DNA from: Erysipelotrichaceae bacterium | GTDB taxonomy: Bacteria; Bacillota_I; Bacilli_A; Erysipelotrichales; Erysipelotrichaceae | Assembly (NCBI GenBank): GCA_017620435.1 | Contig: JAFZQL010000120.1 | Coordinates: 1 to 16,643, forward strand | Length of the DNA stretch: 16,643 nucleotides | Direction of reading: 5' to 3' | Part shown: piece by piece, positions 6,337-14,132 of the stretch | How the letters are laid out: each line of letters begins with the position of its first letter | Position numbering within the stretch: position 1 is the stretch's first letter | Position numbers and translations under genes: made by a program | The notes under the pieces: generated by a model | What the model was told of the DNA's origin: nothing | Databases searched by the model: none | Seen by the model: only the letters and a program-made list of their open reading frames with translations

Positions 6337-7587
6337 TTATCCTTTCAGATATTCCAGATATTCTTTTTTACTAAGAACCGGTTTATAAGCTTCCTTGATC
6401 TTCTTGACATAATCCTCATGGGAAGCAAGATACTGTACGGTATCGTAGACGATCTTTGAAGGTTCCAGATAGGCTCTGTTTTCATCGCTGACGCACAGAT
6501 CCCTGCTGTGACAGTAGCCGGTAAATCCGCTGTAGCCGAACTGGACGGAAGGCTTGAAGCAGGAAATATCGCCCATGTCTCCGCCTGCCATGGAGATCTC
6601 ATCTTCATGGATCTCTTCCGGCCTGCAGTATTTCAGCATGTTCTTTCTTAGAATGTCGCTGATTAGCCTTGACTGATGCATCGGCAGATAGCCCGGAGTC
6701 GTTTCAATCTTCACGGAAGCTCCGATCGCTTTTGCGCTGTATTTCGCCGCATTGTCGATCTTGGCCGCCGTCTCTTTTAATGCTTTCTCATTCAAGGATC
6801 TGACATAGCACTCGTAGACAGTCCTTTCCGGAATGGAGTTGACGGTCTGTCCGCCTTCGGAAAGAATGCCGTGTACGCGGATATAGTCGTCTTCCCTGAA
6901 TGTTTCCCGAAGCATGTTCATGGCATTGTCGAAGAGGATGAAAGCATTCAGCGCGTTGATTCCCTTGTCCGGTGACATTGCCGCATGCGTTGCCTTGCCT
7001 TTGAAAGTGATGCGCTTGTAAACAAAGCCGCACAGGGTACTGTTCAGGGAATAATGATAATCGGACTGGCCCATGGTGTGCAGATGGATGAAAAGATCTT
7101 CCTTATCGAACATTCCTGCCGCCAGCATGTTTACTTTACCGCCGATGTAGTTGATTTCCTTGTTTTTGATAAGCTGATTTCTGAAGGCAATATCCGTGAA
7201 CTCCTCGCCCGGAGTAAAGTACAGTGAGACCGTTCCTTTCTTCAATGTGTCTTTCAGTTTTACCAGCGTATAGGCCATGATGGCGCACTGGGTGGAATGA
7301 CCGCAGCTGTGTGCCGCGTTGTCTGTCTTGCTGGCAAAAGGATGTCCCAGGGTAGGGATGGCGTCCAGCTCGGCGATCAGTCCGATCCTTGGTGATCCGT
7401 TTCCGATGGTCGCCTTGAAAGCCGTTCTGAAGCCAAGTTCTTCCACCTTGACTCCGTGTTCCTTGAAATAATCCATCAGGATCTTCTTGTTGGTAAACTC
7501 CTTATAGCCGAGTTCAGGATGCTTAAACAGCGCATCTCCGAGTTCAAAGAGTTCTTTTTTGTCTTTATCCAGAATATTAGCTGCCAT
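6337..7587 (-). CDS. M20D-type metallopeptidase / N-acyl amidohydrolase
   Basis: This 416-residue cytoplasmic protein has the two-domain M20 fold. Metal-binding landmarks of the amidohydrolase (M20D) branch are AELDAIPTLG (72-81), HSCGHSTQ (93-100; C95 and H97 as ligands), PGEE (126-129) and HLHTM (168-172), then the dimerisation domain entered at KGKATHAAMSPDKGINALNA (196-215), and late in the chain GGDMGDIS and GYCHSRDLC, which supplies the last histidine. Most M20D enzymes have Asp after CGH; here it is Ser, while AbgB-like members have Asn there, so this alone does not mean loss of activity. Such enzymes cleave amide bonds of N-acyl amino acids or aminobenzoyl-glutamate-like compounds; the exact substrate is unknown. 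AAGGAGATAAG precedes ATG. It lies 11 bases after the alpha/beta hydrolase gene and is probably cotranscribed with it. Confidence 0.88.
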   Translation of the reverse strand: MAANILDKDKKELFELGDALFKHPELGYKEFTNKKILMDYFKEHGVKVEELGFRTAFKATIGNGSPRIGLIAELDAIPTLGHPFASKTDNAAHSCGHSTQCAIMAYTLVKLKDTLKKGTVSLYFTPGEEFTDIAFRNQLIKNKEINYIGGKVNMLAAGMFDKEDLFIHLHTMGQSDYHYSLNSTLCGFVYKRITFKGKATHAAMSPDKGINALNAFILFDNAMNMLRETFREDDYIRVHGILSEGGQTVNSIPERTVYECYVRSLNEKALKETAAKIDNAAKYSAKAIGASVKIETTPGYLPMHQSRLISDILRKNMLKYCRPEEIHEDEISMAGGDMGDISCFKPSVQFGYSGFTGYCHSRDLCVSDENRAYLEPSKIVYDTVQYLASHEDYVKKIKEAYKPVLSKKEYLEYLKG

Positions 7588-7598
7588 ACTTATCTCCT

Positions 7599-8273
7599 TT
7601 ATTTCGACTGTTTATTGTCTTCTTCTATTTCATCCAGAATGATGTAAGCGATCTTGGTATTGTGATTGATATAACTGGTATGTCCTTCGTTTGGCAGTAC
7701 GATGAGTTTAGAATTCTTGATGCTATCGTGGATGATCTTGTTTTCATCGAGACTTACCAGATCTTTCTCACCGACAATGATCGTCGTTTTGATTTTGATC
7801 CTGGTGAGTTCTTCTGCCGTGATGTTCGGTTCCACCAGCATCATCTTAAGCTTGGACTGTTTTGTAAAGAAATACAGAACCTTGATCAGCAGTCTTAAAT
7901 GCGCTTTTACGCCGCTTGGAGTAAGGTTCGCTCCGCTGACGATCAGTCTGGAAACGCGGTCGGTTTTCTGCGCTACCAGCAGACCGAGGATACCGCCGTC
8001 AGAAATGCCATAGAATACGACATCTTTCAGATCCTTCTTCTTCAGAAAAGCTACGATATCGTCAGCCATGTCGTCGTAGTGCAGTTCCTTTACCTTGTCC
8101 GACTGACCGTGGTCACGGGAATCCAATAGATAGACTGTGAAATGATCTTTCAGTATTTCGCTTGCTTCATCGAAAATGGTATGATCTTCGCTGTTGCCGT
8201 GGATCATCAGCAAAGGTCTTCCGTTTCCTTTCTCTTCATAGAATAGATTGATATCGTTGACGTTTATCAGCAT
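7599..8273 (-). CDS. Alpha/beta hydrolase
   Basis: This is a 224-residue single-domain alpha/beta hydrolase. It shows the oxyanion-loop HGNS at 25-28, the nucleophile elbow GISDGG at 89-94 with S91, the acid strand VGEKDLV with D171 and the late NEGHTSY with H198, so the Ser-Asp-His triad is complete. The lid between residues ~115 and 160 is short and basic (KAHLRLLIKVLYFFTK). The start at 8273 is chosen because AAGGGGA lies seven bases upstream and because the family begins at LINVNDINLFYEEKG; a longer frame opening at 8309 would add 12 residues without homology and has no better ribosome site. It is the first gene of a two-gene unit with the M20 amidohydrolase, suggesting joint use of an ester or amide substrate. 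The real substrate is unknown. Confidence 0.87.
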   Translation of the reverse strand: MLINVNDINLFYEEKGNGRPLLMIHGNSEDHTIFDEASEILKDHFTVYLLDSRDHGQSDKVKELHYDDMADDIVAFLKKKDLKDVVFYGISDGGILGLLVAQKTDRVSRLIVSGANLTPSGVKAHLRLLIKVLYFFTKQSKLKMMLVEPNITAEELTRIKIKTTIIVGEKDLVSLDENKIIHDSIKNSKLIVLPNEGHTSYINHNTKIAYIILDEIEEDNKQSK

Positions 8274-8280
8274 GCTTGTT

Positions 8281-8287
8281 TCCCCTT
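8281..8287 (-). promoter_or_regulatory. Ribosome binding site supporting start 8273 of the alpha/beta hydrolase
   Basis: On the - strand the bases read AAGGGGA, seven bases before ATG 8273. It favours this start over an in-frame ATG at 8309. No convincing promoter with correct spacing was found in the short gap up to the terminator at 8316-8343. Confidence 0.6.
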
Positions 8288-8315
8288 TTCTTATTATTAA
8301 TGATAACACGAAGCA

Positions 8316-8343
8316 ATAAAAAACCGCCTCATGCAGAGACGGT
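8316..8343 (-). terminator. Intrinsic terminator after the giant permease
   Basis: Read on the - strand, ACCGTCTC pairs with GAGGCGGT (one G-T pair) across a 5-base loop, followed by a run of Ts. It begins 10 bases after the stop of the permease gene and closes the ABC transporter operon. Confidence 0.85.
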
Positions 8344-8353
8344 CTTTATTCTG

Positions 8354-11300
8354 TTACAGGACTTCGCGGAAGTTGAGTTTCCTGACTTTCCTGAATACCA
8401 GAGAATTGATGATCAGGGAGAAGATGCTTTCCAATATGATCGCAATGATCCAGGCTTTCACATTGAAGGATCTGATGAACTGGGCATCAGGCTGTTCCAG
8501 TACGCGGATCGGTATGATACCGAGGAAATAGCCCATGACCAGCGCAACGACAGCACCCAGCACCGTTGTCAGCAGCGTTTCTTTTGCCAGGTAGCGGATC
8601 GTTTCCTTGATCGAGAATCCGTTGATCCGCATGACGATCAGCTCCTTCTTCTTTCTGGTGATGTAGATGTTCGCCAGATTGGTCAGGATCAGGAAGGACA
8701 TCAGTATGGACATCAGTGTCATCAGAATGATGATGATATTGAATAGACCGATGGCGTTTTCCATCGCCTGTTTATAGCTGTCCGACTTTTCGATCGAGAT
8801 GTGTTCGATGTCCGACAGCTCTCTGTATACCGTGTCATAGTTGTCTTGATTCAATCTGACATAGTAGCAGTTATCTTCGACTTCTTCATTAAAGATCCGG
8901 CTGTATGCTTCCCTGGAAACAAGAACGAGTCTTCCCTGATAGTTCTGGAAACATCCGACAACAGGGACCTGATAGGTCTCCAGCTGACTGTCGTAGAGGG
9001 TCAGGTTTGTACCCGGACTGACGCCGTAGCTTTCACTTAATCGCAATTGTACCAGAACGCCTTCCTGAGGCAGGGTCAGCGATTTCTTCGTCTTAGGATC
9101 CTTGATCGCGATGAAGGAATTCAGTTTGTCTTTATCGGCAGTTACCACATTCAGGGCATTGACCTTCTGATCTTTCTCGAACAGATGAACGCTGTAGTTG
9201 GCGCTAAGATAGTCGGCATCGTTCCGGGTGAGGATCGTTTCCACCTGTTCCAGCTCTTCTTCCGTAATACCTCCGGCTTGATTGATCCGGAAATCATAAA
9301 GATAAACATCTGTCTTCTGTCTACCCAGCATGCCGACGAAACCGTCTCTTAAAGTAATGCCGATACCGGTACAGAAGCAGCTGATCGCAACGATGAAGAC
9401 GGTGATCATGACACGTTCTTTTTCATTGACGATGTTTCTCAGGATCAGACGGGAGTACAGAGAACGTTTCGGTCTGTCTGTACGGAGCTCTTTCTTCTTG
9501 TTCTTGCGGTCTCTGGTAGCGATCGTCTCGCCCTTCATCAGCAGGGCTGCCGGCGATTTCAGCAGGTCGGAGCACGCCACGTAAGTAGCCAGCGCACACA
9601 GTGCCGCTACAGCCAGAGATACGATTACCATGACCGTTGGAGAGGTAACGACTTTGTATCTGCCGACCAGATAGACGTTGTTGCCTTCAAAATAGTTCAG
9701 CACAAATCGGCACACAACAAAGCCGATGATGCATCCCAGAATAGAACCGATGACAGCAGCCGTTAAGCCGAAGATGAGGTACTTGCCCAGGATCTCGCGG
9801 TTGTAGAAACCGAAGGCCTTGGTCGTACCGACACTCTTCTTTTCTTCTTCGACAATAATGGCAATCGTCGAGAAACAGACCAGAGCAATAACGATGAAGA
9901 ACAATGCGCCGAATGCTGAACTGGAACCTCTGGCACCGTTGATCGGACCTCTGGTATCCGCATAGGAAGCATTGGTATTTCTGTTCTGAATGACCCAGTT
10001 GTACTGTCTGTTGAGGATCTCTTCCCTGTATCCGGCAATGGCTTCTTCCGCATCTTTTCTTGCCTGAGCAAGCCTGTCTTTTGCTTCCTGCAGCGCAAGC
10101 AACGCATCCTGTTTCTTCTGTTCCAGCTGTGCTCTCGCATCAGCGATCTCGTCAGCTGAACTGTTCAGAAGTTTTTCTTTTTCCTGCAGCTGTGCCAGGC
10201 CTGCATAGTAGTCTTTCCAGCCCTGATCAAGTTCTTCCCGTCCTTCGGCAAGTTTTCTTTCGCCGTCTCTGATCTTCTTTCCAAGATCTATGTAGGTCCT
10301 TACAGCCAGAGTGAGCTGATCCATCTTTTCACTCAGAGCTTGCAGTTTTTCAGCAGAGATAAGCTGCGATATTTCAAACGGCAGGCTGTTTTTGAAGTAG
10401 GTGTAGACCAGCTGTTTCAGAAGCATCATATCGCTGTCTGAGAGCAGCTTCGCAATGTCCTGAATGCCTTTGATAATGCCGTTTAAATCATTATTTAGGG
10501 CTTTCTCTTCCAGTTCATCAAGCAGGGCATAGTATTCATTGAGTTTTGCCTCAATAATGGTCCTGCCCATCTCGTCAAAGAAAGCGGTATTGTTTTTTAA
10601 CTGGTCTATGTAGTAATCCGCCAGGAACCTGATGGTTTCGACATATGTACCGTCCTGTATCCGGTTGGCGATTTCATAAAAATCGAAACCGTATTTGTAT
10701 TTGATCATCAGCAGTACGAAAGTAGCCGTATCGTCTTCGATGATGGCATCCAGCATGGTCCTAAGTTTTTCATAGTTTTCCGGAGTAAAGCTCTCAGAAA
10801 GATCTAAGACCAGATCGATGATATCCTTGGCTTTTTCCAGAGCAGGAAGTACTGAATCAGGTGTAAGTATCTCCGGGAAGTCGACATCGATGGATTCCTT
10901 CACAGCATCCGCAAGACTGGAAAAGTCGACATAGTCGATGATCTGTTCTCCGAGCTTGATCACAGCGATATAGTCTTCAAGCTTCACGCCGAGATCTTCG
11001 TTGAACAGCTTGATCAGTTCAACCGCATCTTTCGTCTGTTGGTCATTCAGGAAAGCGACAAGTGCCTGACGGGCAGCATTGATTTCTTCCTGGTTCTCGT
11101 CGGCCAAAGCTTCGCTGTAATTGTAAGTCAGGTCGATCATCTGATCGATGATCCCGTTGAGGCTTTCCTTGCTGAAAAGATTCTGAAAATCGGTATTGTT
11201 TTCGACTGCGTCGATGATCTGATCAAGAATATCCGCATAAGGCTTAAGTACCTGAATGTCCTCGTCCAGCTTGCTGTAGATCTCGTCAAGACCTAGACCG

Positions 11301-12790
11301 ATATACTGGATCAGAAGATCATCGACGATTACCGAACCGTCTTCTTCCAGGAATGCGCGTATCTTTTCTTTTGCCTGCCCGATCGCTTCTTCCGAACCGC
11401 TTTCCAGCGCATCTGCCAGATCATCGATATACTGATGCAGCTGATCGAGATATCTGTTGAGGCCTTCGGAAGTGAAAAAATCCAGGAAGGCAATGGCTTC
11501 CCCGCTTTCCTGTTCCAGGATCATCTTGACGAATTCCTTCTTTTCATGAACGATTTCCGCCAGCTTATCGGCATCGATCAGATCATCAAGAGATGAGGCC
11601 TCATCGATGATTTTCTGCACATCCGGGTTTTCTTCAATGAAGTCAAAAAGGAAATTGACGGCTGTCATGATCATATCGTCATCGCCGGATTCAATGGCCG
11701 ACTGAAGAGCAGCGATCAGCTGATTTAAACCTTCAAGATATTCCAGGATTTCTTTTTCACTGATGTCTTTACCTATGGCTTTCTTGATCTGCTTCACGAC
11801 GTCGTTGACCTGGTCGTAGGCTTTCCGTGCCTTGTTCAGCTGCTGCAGTCCGGAGGCATATTCGCTTTCACCTTCCATCAGCTGTTTGTAGGCTTCTTCC
11901 AGTTTCTTCTTTCCTTCTTCGATCTGTTCCTTGCCGTCGACAAACAGCGACTCGAAATCGCTGATCTGTTTCTCGGCTGCATCCAGCTGTTCCATCGCGG
12001 AATCTTCCTGTTCCTTGATCTGCTTCTCAGCCTCCAGCAGCTGTTCGTTGGCCTTTTCGGTTGCCTTGCCGATCAGTTCATCGACCTGATCCTGCATTCT
12101 TAATGTCGTCTGGGACTTCAGTGTCGGGAGCAGTTTCCAGAGTTCTTCCTCGATCTTGTCATCGCCGGTCACATACAGATCGGTATAGGAATTGTTGGTG
12201 GCTTCAAAATCGAAAGCGCTCAACGGAAGAACGATTGCCCAGGCCTGGGCATTGCGCAGATATTCCGGATGTCTGACGATGGCGGTAACGGTAAATTCTT
12301 CTTCCTTCAAAGGATCGGAAGACAGATCAGAAGTATTCTTGATCGTAACCTTGTCGTTTATCTTAAGACCGCTCTCTTCAGCCAGGTCCTCGTTGATGGC
12401 GACTTCGCCGGCCCCGGCAGGAAGCTTGCCTTCCAGAACGGCAGGGATACTGACCTTTTCCGTCAGGGATACGATCTGAACGTTGTATTTGTCTTCCTGA
12501 TGAGAAAGCTCGCCGCTGATATGAATGACGCCCTCTACGGCATCCACTCCTGTAACTCTGCTGACGGCCTCCAGATCGCTTTCTACGATCCCTCCTGCCG
12601 AAACCAGATCCAGATCCTTGAAGTTCTGCCGCTCATAGAATCCCTCGAAAGCGTCATCCAGGGAACGGTAGATGTTCTGCGTCGTAAAGAAACCGCCCGT
12701 ACCGATCGCAACGACCAAAATGACCGACAGGAAAGAAGGCAGTCTGTTCTTTATGTTTTTGATCGCATCAATAAACTGAGTCTTTTTCAT
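8354..12790 (-). CDS. Giant FtsX/MacB-type ABC transporter permease with a large helical-repeat ectodomain
   Basis: This 1478-residue membrane protein is the permease partner of the ATPase at 12792-14000, one base upstream. Order: a first membrane helix (~18-36); a MacB-type periplasmic-core-like domain (~57-210); coiled coil (~231-335); five to six degenerate helical repeats (~343-832); a second coiled coil (~825-930); three membrane helices forming FtsX domain 1 (~957-980, 1002-1032, 1053-1075); a basic linker (~1090-1118); a helix at ~1126-1146; a second core-like domain (~1160-1335); and FtsX domain 2 with three helices (~1346-1372, 1403-1425, 1446-1468). This is the two-unit, eight-helix plan of large Firmicute FtsX permeases. 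The extracytoplasmic insert between helix 1 and helix 2 is about 900 residues, far longer than in FtsX or MacB. Such systems may act on lipoproteins, peptides or cell-wall enzymes by mechanical coupling rather than transport; which applies here is unknown. Confidence 0.92.
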   Translation of the reverse strand: MKKTQFIDAIKNIKNRLPSFLSVILVVAIGTGGFFTTQNIYRSLDDAFEGFYERQNFKDLDLVSAGGIVESDLEAVSRVTGVDAVEGVIHISGELSHQEDKYNVQIVSLTEKVSIPAVLEGKLPAGAGEVAINEDLAEESGLKINDKVTIKNTSDLSSDPLKEEEFTVTAIVRHPEYLRNAQAWAIVLPLSAFDFEATNNSYTDLYVTGDDKIEEELWKLLPTLKSQTTLRMQDQVDELIGKATEKANEQLLEAEKQIKEQEDSAMEQLDAAEKQISDFESLFVDGKEQIEEGKKKLEEAYKQLMEGESEYASGLQQLNKARKAYDQVNDVVKQIKKAIGKDISEKEILEYLEGLNQLIAALQSAIESGDDDMIMTAVNFLFDFIEENPDVQKIIDEASSLDDLIDADKLAEIVHEKKEFVKMILEQESGEAIAFLDFFTSEGLNRYLDQLHQYIDDLADALESGSEEAIGQAKEKIRAFLEEDGSVIVDDLLIQYIGLGLDEIYSKLDEDIQVLKPYADILDQIIDAVENNTDFQNLFSKESLNGIIDQMIDLTYNYSEALADENQEEINAARQALVAFLNDQQTKDAVELIKLFNEDLGVKLEDYIAVIKLGEQIIDYVDFSSLADAVKESIDVDFPEILTPDSVLPALEKAKDIIDLVLDLSESFTPENYEKLRTMLDAIIEDDTATFVLLMIKYKYGFDFYEIANRIQDGTYVETIRFLADYYIDQLKNNTAFFDEMGRTIIEAKLNEYYALLDELEEKALNNDLNGIIKGIQDIAKLLSDSDMMLLKQLVYTYFKNSLPFEISQLISAEKLQALSEKMDQLTLAVRTYIDLGKKIRDGERKLAEGREELDQGWKDYYAGLAQLQEKEKLLNSSADEIADARAQLEQKKQDALLALQEAKDRLAQARKDAEEAIAGYREEILNRQYNWVIQNRNTNASYADTRGPINGARGSSSAFGALFFIVIALVCFSTIAIIVEEEKKSVGTTKAFGFYNREILGKYLIFGLTAAVIGSILGCIIGFVVCRFVLNYFEGNNVYLVGRYKVVTSPTVMVIVSLAVAALCALATYVACSDLLKSPAALLMKGETIATRDRKNKKKELRTDRPKRSLYSRLILRNIVNEKERVMITVFIVAISCFCTGIGITLRDGFVGMLGRQKTDVYLYDFRINQAGGITEEELEQVETILTRNDADYLSANYSVHLFEKDQKVNALNVVTADKDKLNSFIAIKDPKTKKSLTLPQEGVLVQLRLSESYGVSPGTNLTLYDSQLETYQVPVVGCFQNYQGRLVLVSREAYSRIFNEEVEDNCYYVRLNQDNYDTVYRELSDIEHISIEKSDSYKQAMENAIGLFNIIIILMTLMSILMSFLILTNLANIYITRKKKELIVMRINGFSIKETIRYLAKETLLTTVLGAVVALVMGYFLGIIPIRVLEQPDAQFIRSFNVKAWIIAIILESIFSLIINSLVFRKVRKLNFREVL
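10001..10318 (-). other. Second coiled-coil segment of the giant permease (residues ~825-930)
   Basis: The stretch is rich in Ala, Leu, Glu, Gln and Lys with heptad-like spacing, for example LAEGREELDQG, LQEKEKLLN and ARAQLEQKKQDALLALQEAK. It leads back to the membrane just before FtsX domain 1. Together with the coiled coil at residues 231-335 it could form the two arms of an antiparallel stalk that carries the repeats at its tip (inference). Confidence 0.75.
10295..11764 (-). repeat. Protein-level repeats: about five degenerate ~96-100-residue helical units inside the giant permease
   Basis: Residues ~343-832 contain a recurring pattern. Each unit opens with a short motif such as ISEKEILEYL, TSEGLNRYLDQL, SKESLNGIIDQM or TPDSVLPALEKA. 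A helix pair follows: IAALQSAIESGDDDMI with FLFDFIEEN, IDDLADALESGSEEAI with IRAFLEED, a third ending ALVAFLNDQ, a fourth DLVLDLSESF with LDAIIEDD, and a fifth LLDELEEKALNNDL with IAKLLSDS. The second-helix anchors start near residues 356, 452, 549, 655 and 751, a spacing of 96, 97, 106 and 96. A partial sixth opening (ISAEKLQALSEKMDQL) follows at ~811. The repeats are visible by eye in the protein but are diverged, and no obvious DNA-level repeat was seen. Confidence 0.7.
11786..12100 (-). other. First coiled-coil segment of the giant permease (residues ~231-335)
   Basis: A charged, Ala/Leu/Glu/Lys/Gln-rich helical stretch with heptad-like runs (ATEKANEQLLEAEKQIKE, KKKLEEAYKQLMEGESEY) links the first core-like domain to the helical repeats. 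It is the probable outgoing arm of a stalk whose return arm is at residues ~825-930. Confidence 0.75.
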
Positions 12791-12791
12791 C

Positions 12792-14000
12792 TTACCAGGT
12801 CAGCTCCTGTGCGGTTAACGGATTGAAATTGATTCTTACGCTGGAAATCAGTCCGTCTTTCAGACGAATGACACGGTTCGCCATCTTGGCGATCTCTCCG
12901 TTGTGGGTAACCATGATGACGGTCTTCTTATCGACTTTCACGATATCTTCAATGGCTTTCAGAACGCTCTTGCCGGTATCGATATCCAGGGCGGCCGTAG
13001 GTTCGTCGGCCAGAATGATTTTCGGTTCTTTGGCGATGACTCTGGCAATGCAGACACGCTGCTGCTGACCGCCGGACATGGCAGAAGGATAACGGTTCCA
13101 TCTTTCTTTCAGTCCGACCAGATCCAGACATTCCATGGCATCACGCGGATTTTTAGAAATCTCGGCGATGAATTCCACGTTCTCCAGAGCGGTGAGGTTC
13201 GGCATCAGGTTGTATGCCTGGAAGATAAAACCGATATAGTCTCTGCGGTACTGGGTCAGTTCTTCTTCGCTAGGATGAGAGAAGTCTCTTCCTTCCACGA
13301 TCAGCTGTCCCTCACTCAGCTGGTCCATGCCGCCGATGATGTTCAGCATCGTCGACTTGCCGCAGCCCGATTCACCCAAAACGACCAGAAGTTCTCCTTC
13401 ATAGATGTCCAGATCGACACCTTTCAGGATGCGTCTCATTTCATCTCCGGACATGAATTCCTTGATTACGCCTCTTAAGGAAAGCAGCGGAGTCTTATCC
13501 CGGTTCGGGGAGAAAGAAAGACCTTTGTCCTGAACGTCCAGAGCGATGATGGCTCCGCAGTTGTTCAGCAGTTCCTCGTCATCCGCATCGAATCCTCCCT
13601 GCTTGTCGTTGAGCTGCAGACAGCCGATGACACCGTACGGCGTTTTCAACGGAACCAGAACAGCATTCTTTCCGAACAGTGCGGCAACAGACTTGTCTGC
13701 CGTAATGCGCGGATCATTCTGACAGTCTCTGATCACGCAGGTATTCTGATCCCTGATGATCCTGGAAACAAAGCTGTCGTTTTCTCCGACAGAAATGCCG
13801 CAGTTGTCGGTCTCGCCGATATTTGCGACGATATAGTAACGGTGATCGGCGCTGTTCGCCATCCAGATGCATCCGCTCTTGCTTTTTACGGTTCTGGTGA
13901 GTATTTCAAGACATGCTTCCAAAGAACTCTCCAGCTGATTGGAGTGGGAAAGCTCATCCATGATCTGCCATGCACAGGTCACAAAACGGGGATCGGACAT
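12792..14000 (-). CDS. ABC transporter ATPase (LolD/MacB type) with an N-terminal GAF domain
   Basis: The 402-residue protein is a fusion. Residues ~15-155 form a GAF-like sensory domain (CIWMANSADHRYYIVAN, FVSRIIRDQNTCVIRD, AVLVPLKTPYGVIGCLQL, FDADDEELL). Residues ~172-390 are an ABC ATPase: Walker A GESGCGKST (209-217), Q-loop IFQAYNLMP (Q261), signature MSGGQQQR (308-315), Walker B IILADEPTAALD (328-339) and switch H366 in MVTHN. The ATPase is of the LolD/MacB class that pairs with FtsX permeases, and the partner permease follows after one base. Most such ATPases consist of the ABC domain alone at about 220-250 residues; the GAF part is extra and could gate activity in response to a ligand or redox state. 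It holds eight Cys in the first 150 residues. AAAGGAGG (14007-14014) sets the start. Confidence 0.93.
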   Translation of the reverse strand: MSDPRFVTCAWQIMDELSHSNQLESSLEACLEILTRTVKSKSGCIWMANSADHRYYIVANIGETDNCGISVGENDSFVSRIIRDQNTCVIRDCQNDPRITADKSVAALFGKNAVLVPLKTPYGVIGCLQLNDKQGGFDADDEELLNNCGAIIALDVQDKGLSFSPNRDKTPLLSLRGVIKEFMSGDEMRRILKGVDLDIYEGELLVVLGESGCGKSTMLNIIGGMDQLSEGQLIVEGRDFSHPSEEELTQYRRDYIGFIFQAYNLMPNLTALENVEFIAEISKNPRDAMECLDLVGLKERWNRYPSAMSGGQQQRVCIARVIAKEPKIILADEPTAALDIDTGKSVLKAIEDIVKVDKKTVIMVTHNGEIAKMANRVIRLKDGLISSVRINFNPLTAQELTW

Positions 14001-14006
14001 AAGAAC

Positions 14007-14014
14007 CTCCTTTA
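14007..14014 (-). promoter_or_regulatory. Strong ribosome binding site of the GAF-ABC ATPase gene
   Basis: On the - strand AAAGGAGG lies six bases before ATG 14000, close to the full anti-Shine-Dalgarno match, and fixes the start. Confidence 0.85.
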
Positions 14015-14044
14015 AAACAGTTTATATATTTAATAAATGTATAT

Positions 14045-14081
14045 CTATATTATTCTATCATAGCAGTTTTCGTTATATCAA
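14045..14081 (-). promoter_or_regulatory. Probable sigma-70-type promoter of the ABC transporter operon
   Basis: On the - strand TTGATA (14076-14081) and TAGAAT (14052-14057) are 18 bases apart, each one mismatch from consensus, with transcription expected to begin near 14045. The remaining leader is very AT-rich. The -35 box overlaps the T-run of the upstream terminator, a compact arrangement. This is a pattern match only. Confidence 0.45.
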
Positions 14082-14107
14082 AAACAGGAAGATGACTTCC
14101 TGTTTTT
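14080..14107 (-). terminator. Intrinsic terminator after the YhhN-like gene
   Basis: A perfect 12-bp inverted repeat (AAAAACAGGAAG / CTTCCTGTTTTT) with a 4-base loop lies 25 bases after the stop of the YhhN-like gene. It has a T-run on the - strand and ends the MFS/hydrolase/YhhN operon before the next promoter. Confidence 0.88.
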
Positions 14108-14132
14108 ATGATCTGTATTGTGGTTTCTGCGC

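Noticed and set aside
8274..8309. Longer start for the alpha/beta hydrolase at 8309
   Set aside because: The extra 12 residues show no family similarity, while AAGGGGA is correctly placed before 8273.
8291..8319. Possible promoter (TTATTG / TAATAA, 17-base spacing) for the alpha/beta hydrolase on the - strand
   Set aside because: Transcription would begin near 8284, within the ribosome binding site, and the -35 match is poor.
9763..10140. Arg/Ser-rich reading frame on the same strand inside the giant permease, and similar long frames antisense to many genes
   Set aside because: They overlap well-supported genes, have low-complexity or frame-shadow composition and no recognisable domains or ribosome sites.
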